Shown: piece by piece, positions 35,160-45,026 of the stretch | How the letters are laid out: each line of letters begins with the position of its first letter | How positions within the stretch are numbered: position 1 is the stretch's first letter | Assembly: GCA_023525975.1 (NCBI GenBank) | Contig: CM042020.1 | Span: 17,261,001-17,325,000, forward strand | DNA length: 64,000 nt | Direction of reading: 5' to 3' | DNA from: Smallanthus sonchifolius | Lineage: Eukaryota > Streptophyta > Magnoliopsida > Asterales > Asteraceae | Position numbers and translations under genes: made by a program | Notes under the pieces: model-generated | Databases searched by the model: none | Seen by the model: only the letters and a program-made list of their open reading frames with translations | Told to the model about the DNA's origin: nothing

Positions 35160-35400
35160 AAGACCTTAACTTTCTCACGAGACAAAGAACTTTCGTAGAA
35201 AACTGTTGTGTTTTCGTGTGGACTAAACTTTCACATGAAATTGTGTTACTTTCGCATGAAACTATAAAAAACTTTCGTGTGGCTTGGAATTGTTGAAACT
35301 TTCGTACGAAGGTTGTAACTTTCGTGTGGCGACAAACGAAAGTTGAGACTTTCGTGAAAAACAAGTAAGCGAAAGTTTAAACTTTCGTATGGAGCAAGTG
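35160..35400 (-). repeat. ACTTTCGT-type short repeats in copia leader
   Basis: About a dozen scattered ACTTTCGT / ACGAAAGT words lie between the PBS and gag, in both orientations. They create spurious ORFs at 35059-35480. Confidence 0.7.
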
Positions 35401-35529
35401 AGATAGATTAAGGTTCTAACCAAAGAGATGATGGCGGCTTTGTGTAGCAGCGGTAGAGTTGTGTCTTTAGACTGTGTCAATGAATCAAATGAATATAGAT
35501 GTGTTTCTGTGTGAAACAGCAGCAGCGAC

Positions 35530-35672
35530 GACGGTTGTAGTGATATACATCGGCGACGATGCTATTTTGAGCGACGAAGACAGCGAACGGCGGCGACGAC
35601 GCTATTGTGAGCGACGAAGACAGCGAGCGGCGGCGGTGACACTATTTTGAGAGACGAAGACAACGGTGGTCC
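35530..35672 (-). repeat. Tandem repeat of about 57 bp, three units
   Basis: GCGACGAAGACAGCGA followed by CGGCGGCG and GCTATTTTGAG repeats three times, the third diverged (GAGACGAAGACAACGG). Confidence 0.7.
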
Positions 35673-35723
35673 GATTGTAATCAGTGGTGGCAGTGGTGAT
35701 GGTTCCTTGGCTCTAATACCAAG

Positions 35724-35839
35724 TGAAACCTTTAAGTGTATGTAAATTGTAACCGTATGACATTAATGTAGGTTATATATAATAACCATATTTAGATAAT
35801 ACTACCTCCTAATATTGCTAATTAGAATATGATCTAATA
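35724..35839 (-). repeat. 5' LTR of the 5-kb copia element
   Basis: Matches 30887-31023: GTGTATGTAAATTGTAA, GGTTATATATAATAA, AATATTGCTAATTA in the same order, with a few small gaps. Confidence 0.85.
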
Positions 35840-36490
35840 TATTTTAACAAACTCTAAGTTTAATATATGGATACCTCTTTATTAAAGTTAGATTTCTATT
35901 ATTTTAGACTTCTATATCATGTGACTTTGTTGTATCCATCCGCTGGCATTTGATTCAATAGTGTTATTTCTCCACGGTAGGTGTTCATGCTTCTTTAATA
36001 CAAATATTTAATACAAATAATGTTGTAACCTATAGATTTAATATCTTTACACATCACACAATGTTCATTCATAAATTAAAGTTATTGAAGTATTAATATA
36101 TTTTTTTTGTCTTTAATTATTTAAATATGACACATTAACCCATTTCGTGGTGGTGTTACATTGCCCTTCCTTTTCTCAACGACGAAGACAACTCTCGATC
36201 ATAGGTATCTCATCTCTATATATGAGATCCTCATCACTTGCTTCGACCCACGTACCTTAAAACATAGAATCAATCGACACATCAAATCTCGAGATAACTT
36301 ATCTGTAGGTTTTCACGATGAACGAAGAGGATGTTAGCTTGCTTTTTAATTTGTCTGTGGTTTAAGATACAAATTCATATCATTTTATGGTTTGTTGTTG
36401 TATGAATATCTATCGAGTCTTGCCACAAAGTTATCGTAGCCTAGTTGTTTTTAGACATTATTGAAAACCATTTTATCTTCATATACCTTA
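35840..36490. other. Spacer; end matches segmental duplication
   Basis: No gene. TTTAAATATGACACATTAAC near 36120-36139 matches TATAAATATGACACGTTAAC near 10991-11010, the outermost trace of the duplicated segment. Confidence 0.4.
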
Positions 36491-37171
36491 GGCTAAGGGG
36501 AGTACCCTGTGAAAACACCTCCGTGGCTGAGGTGGGTGGCGTGGAACACCACGCCCACCTGGCGTGGACCATGGCGTGAAAGTGGAGCTGTGGAGTTCAA
36601 CGGGTGTGGTGTTCCATATACATTTGCATCACCCTACATAACAGCTCGAAAGAATACGACGTGTAATGTACATTTGCATCACCCTACATAACATGATCAT
36701 TGAGGATGAATGCCGGGCAATTTGCGAGTTCAACGGAGAAGAATTTGAAGCGACAATTGGATTAGAGGAAGTTAGCGAGGCCAACAAATTGTAAACGAAC
36801 AATATAAATGCAACTGTGGAATACACAACAATCTTCATCATGAGTTGGTGCTTCATCTCGACTCGGGCAACAATTAAAGTCTAGTTTTAAGTTGATTATT
36901 AAGTTTTTTATGTATTTTTATTATATCCTTTTTTTATTATTAATGTATTTTTTAGTTATTAATAAAAAATATTATTTTCTTTTTAATTTATTAATGCTTT
37001 TATATTAATTATTAAAAAATTTAATATTAAATTAAATTAGAAAAAGAAAATAACGTGGCGGTGTGGAGATGTGGAACCATTTCCCTCAAATGTGGAGGGG
37101 TGTGGAAAAGCTGTTGAATCTGATTTGCCGCTGACGTGGAGGGGTGGAAATTGTGGGTAGTATCCTTAGCC
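36491..37171 (+). mobile_element. PIF/Harbinger-type element (681 bp)
   Basis: Inverted termini GGCTAAGGGGAGTACCC and GGGTAGTATCCTTAGCC, flanked by TTA and TAA (Harbinger target TWA, but not identical here). It holds the C-terminal remnant of a Harbinger transposase, so it is an internally deleted copy. Confidence 0.75.
36666..36794 (+). pseudogene. Harbinger transposase C-terminus remnant
   Basis: An open stretch reads YICITLHNMIIEDE then RAICEFNGEEF and ends at a TAA at 36792-36794. The LHNMIIEDE motif is characteristic of the end of the DDE nuclease domain of plant PIF/Harbinger transposases and the related ALP1-like proteins. The rest of the protein is absent. A duplicated CATTTGCATCACCCTACATA (36621-36640 and 36671-36690) marks an internal rearrangement. 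Confidence 0.75.
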
Positions 37172-37249
37172 TAATTAGTGTTTTTTTACTATCTGATTTA
37201 CTATCACATTTTTGTTTGGCATTTTGAAATATGATTATCTTAATAATTA

Positions 37250-37405
37250 ATGTTTTTTAATGGCTTACGGTTAACACCTAGACCTGTGAAGGGTATTGGC
37301 CAAATTCCCCTCGTTAGGACCCCTTGTCAGGATTCGAACCTATAACCTCCACAAGAGGAAACCTTTTACAGGGAAAATCCCCTGACCACTAGACCAGGAG
37401 CCTGA
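37250..37405 (-). mobile_element. tRNA-derived SINE candidate
   Basis: On the minus strand GGCTCCTGGTCTAGTGGTCA (A box, 37386-37396) and GGTTCGAATCC (B box, 37330-37340) are about 45 bases apart, followed by about 85 unrelated bases and an A-rich end. CTTAATA lies on both sides (near 37234 and 37413) as a possible target duplication. Confidence 0.55.
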
Positions 37406-37671
37406 TGACGCTTAATAGTGTTAAACTTGAACTTTGTTACTACTTAATCAGCGTTGGACTTACTTGAGTCGGATACTCGTCGGTAATCCATCTGTTATAG
37501 TCTTTTTTCTCTATGTTATGGTGTTGTCGGTAACCATTCGGTAATCAGGGAGTAACGACGTGTTCTTTTAATTTTCAATTTTCTATATTTGGGGTCCATC
37601 GATGATCTATCGGTAATCATTGACAGACCCTGTTCGTCTATGATACTCATTCTTCTTATAGTGTTCTGAAA

Positions 37672-38695
37672 CAAATAATTATTAATTAATCTAATACGTT
37701 ATTTAGAAACAACTTGCTATCATCTAACAATAATTTCATTAAGATTTTGATTGTATGAAAAATGTTAGTTTCTTATAACTCTCATGACATGAAGAGTTGT
37801 ACCTTTGTCTTTTTATGAATTTCCATGGATTCATTTTACTAAATTTATGTTAAATATAATTTTCTTTATATAGCAAGTGAAAGTGTAAGGTGTCCAAACC
37901 TTCGGTATATAATTTCCTCAAATAGACAAAGCAAAATCCTAGTACCTTTATACAATGTCACATTCTAGGGTACACCAATTTGTTTTTAGGATACAATCTT
38001 TTGTTATTTAATGGCATCTTTATTTATTTTATTTCACTAGGTTGAAATCCCGTGTATTACACGGGTTGAATAAATAAAATATTATATACTTAGTAATAAA
38101 AATTTTATATTTTTAAAACCCGTGTAATACACGGGTTTAATAAACCGGTATATTAAATCGGTTGAATAAAATATAATGTACTTTGTTAACAAACACACTC
38201 GTCAAAATATGTCTTTAAAAATTTAATTTGTCGTGACAGTTATAAGGTCTGTTAAGTTAGTTTTTAAAATAATTTTTTTTCAACTGAGTATTAATTTTTT
38301 AATTTAATTGATAAATGTTAGTTCATATTAAATTCATTTGATTGATGATATAATAACTATTTATAATTAAATAATAAGTATCCTTAGTTAGATTTATATT
38401 AAAAATCTAAAAATAAATTCTTTTAATATCGTTATTCAATATGAGAGAGAGCGCGGGAAAAAAATGATACAAATGAACCAGAAAGTGACACGTGTCAATA
38501 TAATTTTATTTATTAATATAAAGTATATTATTTAATATTATTATTTAATAGGAGAGAAAAACAGAAAAATTAATATTCAATAGAAGAGAGAGGCGAAAAA
38601 ATAAAGCTGAGGAGTAACCAGAGAGTGACACGTGTCCCTCATGGTTTTCCTTTATTATATAGTATAGATTTTTAATTCTAAAATTAAAAAAAATT
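37672..38695 (+). repeat. Segmental duplication block A, right copy (with Helitron)
   Basis: Matches 11030-11432, interrupted exactly by a Helitron at 38037-38668. Flanks join as TTTATTTCA then TTTTTAATTCTAAAA; the left copy reads TTTATTTCATGTGTAGTTCTAAAA. Confidence 0.85.
38037..38668 (-). mobile_element. Helitron (632 bp), with empty site in paralogous copy
   Basis: In element sense it starts TCTATACTATATAATAAAGG and ends with the hairpin CCCGTGTAATACACGGG, then ATTTCAACCTAG. It sits between host A (38036) and T (38669), the Helitron rule. The unoccupied counterpart is visible at about 11407. A second such hairpin lies inside near 38118. No coding capacity. Confidence 0.9.
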
Positions 38696-38885
38696 ATCTA
38701 AATTTTTGGATGTTTTTTTCTGTTTAAATATACTTTTTTCTTTTCATTTGGATATTAAAAGAAAAATTCACGTCTAAATTTTCATACAAAAAATTTGTTG
38801 AACAAGATCTTCAATTCTACTCTAAACCAAATATTGCTTCTGTTTTATTTATTTTTTATTTTTTTTAGTTTTAAATTCATGTTGG

Positions 38886-39172
38886 GTTAACCAAAAGCCC
38901 AACCCTCGAAATTTATTATGACTTGCGAGTTGCGACACCAAAATCAAAACAAAAGAATCATATACCTTAATTGGCTCGAATCAATGGACTTTGGTCAAGT
39001 TTGATACAATTTGGCGAATATAAAAAGGATTTAGAATAGAACCAATAAAATTAAAAGAATAAAAATATATGTTGTTGGTTTGTTTTGTGGATATCTTATT
39101 TTTATAATTAAATATTTTGATAAACTAATCTTACATCTATTATTTTATTTTACACGTGCTATGCTCTAACAT
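38886..39172 (+). repeat. Segmental duplication block B, right copy
   Basis: Partner of 11836-12118, same orientation and order. Confidence 0.78.
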
Positions 39173-40010
39173 CAGCAATGACGTAGATTACGAACAACTT
39201 TACAATTGTCTGGCCGATCACCATAAACCTCGTCATCCTTCCCCCACGGATCGCAACACAATCTCTTTCCTCTCTCACAGAACTTTTTTCCATCTCTCAT
39301 GGATGGTCCGTAACCATGGACGAGGAAACCTCTCTCCTCACTATATCCGTAGTTTCTCTAACATGATCTCTTTTTCACATTTGTTATTCATGACTCCAAA
39401 ATCTTCTTGTTATAAATGTTCTTAAAAGATTCAACTTTATAGGACTAGATTGTTTAATATTGTATCATGCTTTATAAGATTATACCCTTTTATTCTACAT
39501 AATTAGAATATTTTATATAATATTATCAATAAATTATCCAATTAATAACACGACATTAACTATTCATCGCACGTACTCTGATTGGTCCACGCAGCCATTA
39601 AAACGTAACTTCCTTTACATTTATATATTTTATGTAAGAAATAATTAACAATAGAAAGCTTGGCCTAGGTGGTTAAATCATCATATGCTGTAAGAGATGT
39701 GATCAGTTCGAACTCCACCCCACCAGCTTTCCTTAAGTTTTTGATGAATATGGCCATCCAATATTACTATAATACCCCTACAATATTTTACAAGTTAGAA
39801 TACTTTTAGCGTTTTATATTTTTTTAATTTGTTATTTTAAACTCTCAAACAAACATTTTTTTTCTTCTGATTCCATTACTTACGCAAATTCCTTTACATA
39901 TTCCTAACTAACTTAATCCCTAAGATCGGTGTCCAATTACATGTTTTTTCATTTTTTTATTCTTTTTAATTTAATGTTATATAATTAATTGTCCCCATTA
40001 AAACAACAAT
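39173..40010. other. BBX downstream region, block C and a tRNA-like sequence
   Basis: Block C (39440-39555) pairs with 16225-16335. At 39660-39733 TTGGCCTAGGTGGTTAAATC and CAGTTCGAACTCC form an A-box/B-box pair. An 89-residue plus ORF at 39156-39425 has no recognised domain and is not supported. Confidence 0.45.
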
Positions 40011-40100
40011 GTGGTTTTGGTTAAGTCGTGTGAGCATAATCCTTAACTTCCTTGATATGGTTTAGGTCCCGGGTTCGAGCCCTCCGGCCACAAAACTTTT
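40011..40100 (+). other. tRNA-like module with T-run
   Basis: TGGTTTTGGTTAAGTCG (A-box-like) and CCCGGGTTCGAGCCC (B-box) are about 40 bases apart, ending GGCCACAAAAC then eight T. Looks like a tRNA-derived repeat, not a canonical tRNA. Confidence 0.5.
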
Positions 40101-40180
40101 TTTTATTGTTTTTTTTGTTTTTTCTTTTCATTATTCCTTTTTACTACTAGGTTATTTTTTTTCATTTTATTATTTTTTTT

Positions 40181-40540
40181 AATTATTAGACGCAATATGA
40201 GAGACGTAATACATTTTTATATCTGTTCTTCGATCTCCAAAACTGATCCGTCTCAAATTCGTACGCTACTTTTAGTGTCAAAGCAAAAACTTTTTTGTTC
40301 TTTTTTTTTATTAGCCATAGTCTTATATGTTTTTTTATGTACCTAACTATTTTTTAATTATTAGGCGCAATGTAAGAGGCGTAATACATTTTTATATCTA
40401 TGTTTTGATTTCTAAAACTAATCCGCCTCAAATTCGTACGTTACTTTTATGTACTTAGATACGTTAGTGTCAAAGCCAAAAAAAATTTATTTTGTTTTTT
40501 TATTAGCCATATCTTATATGTTTTTTATGTACCTAACTAT
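40181..40540 (+). repeat. 175-bp tandem duplication
   Basis: AATTATTAGACGCAATATGAG at 40181 and AATTATTAGGCGCAATGTAAG at 40356 begin two diverged units, both ending near ATGTACCTAACTAT. The sequence at 40620-40665 (CGGGTAAAGATCCTAG after a weak hairpin) might be a Helitron 3' end. Confidence 0.75.
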
Positions 40541-41206
40541 GTTTCTTTTGTAACCGCCTTAACCGTTTAAGGTTCGCTTCACGCCACAGAGTGATGGAGT
40601 TCGAGTTAGATTACGTTTCGAGTCCGCCGCAACACGTGACGGGTAAAGATCCTAGTCTTACTTATTTATCAAAAACTCTAACCTAATTCTAATCGCTATC
40701 TATTTCTTACTTAATATTTGAAAATTAAGTTTTTTTTATATATAATTATAACAAAAATTTTATGACACTGATCTACTTCTTCTAGGAAAATAATATTGGT
40801 ATTAATATCGACTTTATAAAATGGTTATTTAATAATTATGATAATCGAAGAAAAAAAATGGGTCTTAAACTAAGGGGTCGGTGTTACCGGAATCAGTATT
40901 TACTTTCATGGTTTTTGATCTATGTAAAACACGTATCCATATCTTTTTAGACATATCACAAGTTTATTTTTTGAGTTTTCTCTTTCGGTTATTATAGCGA
41001 GTGTCACCACCATACTGGTATCGTAAAGAACCGAACTGATACCAATTAAATTTCCACCGCGTAGCTCGGAAAAATGCCACTATTTTAATACAAAACTTTA
41101 TAAAAATATTTTACTCTCTTCAAAAAAAGACCCAATTCCCAATTTCCATTTTGAACTTATCAATTCATTCAATCCGATAAAGAACCTTGAATTTGCTATA
41201 AGTAAA
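40541..41206. other. Spacer downstream of BBX gene
   Basis: No gene seen in about 650 AT-rich bases. Confidence 0.4.
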
Positions 41207-41323
41207 TAAAAAAAAATTCATTTGGATTAAAAGAAAGCAAGGATGAGAATCTAAGAACAACATACAACATAATAAAATAATAACAAGAAAGAAGCAAGAA
41301 TAAAAATAAAATCTTGCTGGGAT
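41207..41323 (-). other. BBX21-like 3' UTR (block D, right)
   Basis: Directly follows the TAA stop at 41324-41326. The stretch matches 16110-16222, which has no coding sequence beside it. The polyadenylation site cannot be placed from sequence alone. Confidence 0.6.
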
Positions 41324-42708
41324 TTATTGCCAAAGCGTTCTTGATCTCTTGGAGGTCGTTGAAGATGGACTGATCTGAGGCACCATGAAGCAATTCCCGT
41401 TGTCGGACATCCAATTTCTGGTTGATTTTGGGCCGCCGTTTGTCATCTTATTAAAATTGTTGTAATTATTTTGACCAAATACAAGTGACGATCCGTTAAT
41501 TGTTTGATCTCCAAATCCCATATTTGAACCGAATTCCAATTGTTGAAGCCCATGAGCATACCGTGACGGCGCCGCCGGCAGTGGTGGTGCCTGTGGAACC
41601 CATATCCCCATGGATTCCGGCGAGAAAGAACTGTTCAAGCTCCCATCTAGTAGATCAACCGCCCAAATTGGCCCCGGATCATTATCACCAACCTGTTATT
41701 AATTTCCTTAATTTTATCAATAACTTCAGATTAATTAAAAATAGGTGTTTCTGATTAGAGATGAGATTGGTACCATTACCACCGGTACCTGACCGAACCG
41801 GTATCGTTTCGCAAATTACCGAAATCGAGCTTACTTTTAAACCAAATACTATAATCAATAATTTTTAGATTAATTGAAAATAGGTCTTTGTGATTAGAGA
41901 TGAGATCGGTACCGGTATCTGGACCGAACGGTACCGTACCGTAAATTAAAGAAATGGTAATCAAGCTCCCTTTTAAACCGAATAATATTGTAACGATGAT
42001 AGCAGGCCGGTACAAAAATACTGATACTGAAATCATGGAAAAACATATACCGGTAGGTCAAAGCCAGTACGGTACTGGTATTCGGTTAGAAAATCTCATC
42101 TAAATTTGTGATTGGTTATTAAAATTAAAAAAAGTGTGACGGTAACGGACCTTGGAGAGATTCGCCGGAGGATCAAGAAAATCTTCAACGTGCCAACCGG
42201 GAAGCGTCTCAATCAAATACTCCGATATGCTACTCGTGGATGACCCACGACCCGACCCGTTTGACTCTTGGTGGCACTTCGTAGTTTCAATACTAGTCTG
42301 ATTCACGATCGGCGGAAGCGGGACGACACCGTTTTTAGTGGAAGGCAAGGCCGCCGGAGGAGTCGAAGAAGAATATACAGAAGCCGTCGGAGACAGTTTA
42401 ACTCCGGTGAGAAGAAACCGGTTGTGGTTTTGTGTGTGTTCGTTGACTTTATGAATCGCCACATCACAATCTTTACAAAGGATCGCTCTGTCCTGTTGAC
42501 AAAACAAGAAGGCTTTTTTCTCCTGACAAATATCACAGAGCGGTGAGTCTTTCGGTGAAGGGTGGAGGAGGGAGAAACGTGGGTGTTTTCTGACGAGCTT
42601 GTTGGCGTGGTGCACGCGGTGGTCGCAGGCGGAGCAGAGGGCGGCCTCGTCGGCGGGGCAGTAGACTGACGCCTCGTTTTTGTTGCAAACGTCGCACTGG
42701 ATCTTCAT
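41324..42708 (-). CDS. BBX21: BBX21-like double B-box zinc-finger protein (2 exons)
   Basis: Exon 1 is 42708-42151 and exon 2 is 41692-41324. The 458-bp intron has donor AAG|GTCCG and acceptor ACAG|GTTGG, phase 0; the protein is about 308 residues. B-box 1 (residues 1-47, starting MKIQCDVCNKNEASVYCPAD) and B-box 2 (about 56-100, LCDICQEKKAFLFCQQDRAI) keep all zinc ligands. No CCT domain follows, so it is BBX structure group IV. Later motifs SISEYLIETLPGWHVEDFLD, GIWVPQ and a basic C-terminus match Arabidopsis BBX21/STH2. That family acts in the nucleus with HY5 in light signalling; this role is by family, not shown here. BBX20 or BBX22 are less likely because of the C-terminal motifs. The gene appears intact. 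Confidence 0.92.
41757..42101. mobile_element. MITE inserted in BBX intron, with tandem partial copy
   Basis: GAGATGAGAT starts at 41758 and again at 41897, each preceded by a similar ATTAATT(A/G)AAAATAGGT flank; the inverse ATCTCATCT ends near 42101. Internal ACCGGTACC-type words repeat. Flanking TCTGATTA, TGTGATTA and TGTGATTG resemble an 8-bp hAT duplication. It fills most of the intron and leaves the splice sites untouched. Confidence 0.65.
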
Positions 42709-42712
42709 TGAT

Positions 42713-42752
42713 GGCGGTGGCGGTGATGGTGATGGTGATGGTGGTGGATGCT
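42713..42752 (-). repeat. GGTGAT-type hexamer repeat in BBX 5' leader
   Basis: GGCGGTGGCGGTGATGGTGA and further GGTGAT/GGTGGT units lie just upstream of the start codon; on the gene strand this is an (ACCATC)n leader. Confidence 0.8.
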
Positions 42753-42787
42753 AAAAATAAAAGAGGTTATGGGTGTTAGGGGCAATA

Positions 42788-42799
42788 ATAATATAAAAA
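42788..42799 (-). promoter_or_regulatory. Candidate TATA box of BBX gene
   Basis: On the minus strand TTTTATATTATT lies about 80 bases before the start codon. No transcript data; position is compatible with a short 5' UTR. Confidence 0.4.
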
Positions 42800-42997
42800 T
42801 GGAAAGAGGATGAAGATGAAAGTTGAAAACCAATATAATGGGGTGGGTGGAAGGAAGCCACAAGTCGTGATGATGGAGCTTTTGTTTTTTTAACTAGATA
42901 CTCCTAATATTAGATGAAATAGGTTGTAATAACGATCCCTATAGTTTAGTTACTTATGGACTACACCTTACCTTTTATACTTTGGTAGTGTACCGGA

Positions 42998-43178
42998 TCC
43001 ACGTCCAGCGCGACGTCCACCCTTCACATACGTAAATAAAAACACGTCCCTGTTACATATGTAAATTTGCCTCAAAACCCGTGGTCTGAACCACGCCCTT
43101 GTCCCTCACGTCCAAAACGCCCCATTGGCGCAGTGTTCACGCCCAAAAATGCTGTCACGTTGGTTAAAATCACGTCTA
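42998..43178 (-). promoter_or_regulatory. Cluster of ACGT cores upstream of BBX
   Basis: About seven ACGT cores in 180 bases, including GACGTC (near 43012) and repeated CACGTC, at 43001, 43013, 43030, 43043, 43108, 43157 and 43172. ACGT cores are bound by bZIP factors such as HY5. The sequence could also be old transposon material, so the regulatory reading is inference. Confidence 0.35.
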
Positions 43179-43237
43179 GGATGTTGGACAACTACAGGTG
43201 GCCTTATAGTTAGTTTCTATGGTTTGGCTATGATAAC

Positions 43238-43839
43238 TAGGGGTATTCATTATTCGAATCACACTCGAATAACCCGAAATTCGATTCGAATAAATAAGTC
43301 GAATTCGAATTTGAATATATATTATTCGAACCTATCCTAATAACCTGAATAACATATATACAATATATTTTTACTATTGTGCTTGTAACTTGTTTAATTG
43401 TTTTGGGCTTGTCTAATTGGGGCCAATCTAAAAAATGAAAAACCTAATCCCTAATTCCCTATCATTCACTGGTCATCGATCGATTCAACTCATTCAAAAT
43501 CCGACATTTATACGTCTTAACCTAGAACTCGATAGTCCTTGACCATCATTCAAGCAACGACCTAATTTGCTATCTTGTATGACTCTTTATGTTGATTTTG
43601 CAATTATGTATGTGTTAGATTGTTAAAAGTTTAGTAAAATACTGATTTTTTGTAGTTTTTATATTATTTTTATTTTTTTCCTTATTCGAATAAGTCGAAT
43701 AAACTTAAATTCGACTCGAATACGAATAAGCTTATTTGAATCGGTTTATTCAAATATTAGTCGAATTCGAATATAGTTTTCAAATCTTCAAATTCGAATA
43801 ACCCGAAATTCGTCTTATTCGACTCGATGAACACCCCTA
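43238..43839. mobile_element. hAT-type MITE (602 bp) upstream of BBX
   Basis: Termini TAGGGGTATTCAT and ATGAACACCCCTA are inverse; flanks ATGATAAC (43230-43237) and CTGATAAC (43840-43847) are an 8-bp duplication with one mismatch. Subterminal TTCGAATAACCCGAAATTCG words repeat in both arms. No coding capacity. It lies about 530 bases upstream of the BBX start. Confidence 0.82.
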
Positions 43840-43863
43840 CTGATAACACATTTAGTCTAAATT

Positions 43864-44639
43864 TGTAGGATCGTGAAAGTACAAGATGATTCTGTTCTTA
43901 GTTGAAATTGGCGGAAACAATAACAACTACACAAGTATAATCGAGTAAACAGAAAAAATACTTATAAGAACACTGTTGTATTAAGCTTTTGCAAATAAAC
44001 GATTACAAATAAAAACTCAATCAAAAAGCACACATACAATGAAGTGTTTACACAGTATTTATACTCACTTAGAATCAAGACAGACCCTTGATTCTAAGGA
44101 TCAGATCTAACACAGACCGTTGATCTTTTGTATAAAGCTAACTATTACAAGTTTAGTCTAAACTAGCTAACTTTATTGAAGCGTCTTCTTTATGCATTAT
44201 TACTTGCATGCTTGGAGAAGAGCATTGTTGTCCGTCATTGGTTGTGCCATTGAGGTTCCTTCTGCTTTGAGTGTGTCAGTTGCTTTTGCAGAAAGTTGTC
44301 AGTGACGCTTGGCATGGATAGTCAGCTGCAACGATTTATCTTCAAGGCACAAGGCTGTCAGCAGCAAAGATGAGGATCAGCAGCAAGATGTGACCATCCA
44401 AAGCTGCTGATGATTTGCCTGTCAGCAGCATCAAGTGTTGATGCTGCTGAGAAGCCTATCCGCAGCAACTCTGGTCTTCAGCAGATAAGGCTATCCGCAG
44501 CAGATTTGTTCTTCAGCAGAAGAACAAGTATCCGCTGCAGATAAGCTTGTCCGCAGCAGTTTGTTGGTCAACAGCAAACTCTGAGATCAGCAGCACTTGT
44601 ACTTAGAGAATTTTGTAGCCATCAGTCTTTATTTCTACA
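43864..44639 (-). repeat. 3' LTR of the 13.1 kb element
   Basis: Same length as the 5' LTR with about seven substitutions and no indel noticed. Adjoins the polypurine tract. Confidence 0.97.
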
Positions 44640-44652
44640 AATTCCCCCTAGA
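44640..44652 (-). promoter_or_regulatory. Polypurine tract of the 13.1 kb element
   Basis: On the minus strand TAGGGGGAATT directly precedes the 3' LTR (TGTAGAAAT), the expected plus-strand primer position. Confidence 0.85.
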
Positions 44653-44672
44653 CTGATGCTACCAAAACTCTC

Positions 44673-45026
44673 TTACTGCTTTTCTTGCTGAAGCTTTTGC
44701 ATGTTTCTGACTATCCTTTCAACCTCATATCCTCTCTGGTCCATGCTGGGATTGTTAAGAAGAAGCTCAGATAGAGTCTTGATGTCTTTGCTTGCCATTT
44801 TGAAGATAGCCTTGCTTGAACACCTCATCTTCTGTCCTTTAACGTCTGTCAGAGTGAATTCATTCTTCTCAGCATTGTAGGACCAGCTGATGAATGGAGA
44901 GTGGGATTGGAGAGGTTTGACATCAATGATTTCATCTTTGCTGGGGTTGAAGTAATATTTGATTACCAGCAATAGATGTCTCCCACCTTCATTCTCAGGC
45001 TCAGAGGCTTCACCCAGCTCCATCAT
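44673..45026 (-). CDS. Extra ORF, part 5: small protein with W-module
   Basis: 117 residues, overlapping the previous stop by four bases. Module 4 (residues about 45-90): FISWSYNAEKNEFTLTDVKG followed by AIFKMASKDIKTLSELLLN. The C-terminal helix ends RNMQKLQQEKQ, just before the polypurine tract. It may be the true C-terminus of the long extra protein displaced by a frameshift. Confidence 0.6.
   Translation of the reverse strand: MMELGEASEPENEGGRHLLLVIKYYFNPSKDEIIDVKPLQSHSPFISWSYNAEKNEFTLTDVKGQKMRCSSKAIFKMASKDIKTLSELLLNNPSMDQRGYEVERIVRNMQKLQQEKQ

Larger units (their letters stand above)
30887..35839 (-). mobile_element. Ty1/copia retrotransposon, decayed (about 5 kb)
   Basis: Short LTRs (30887-31023 and 35724-35839) flank gag, protease, integrase, RT and RNase H in the copia order on the minus strand. 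The PBS TGGTATTAGAGCC lies at 35708-35721, next to the 5' LTR. The purine tract GCGGGGAA lies at 31022-31029. The LTR starts TATTAGATC where TGTTAGATC would be expected, and no clear target duplication remains. Every domain is broken by stops or frameshifts, so the insertion is old. Confidence 0.88.

Noticed and set aside
35059..35480. Minus ORFs upstream of copia gag
   Set aside because: Lie in a leader made of short repeats between PBS and gag; not conserved protein.
42268..42546. 92-residue plus ORF antisense to BBX exon 1
   Set aside because: Shadow of the B-box coding strand.
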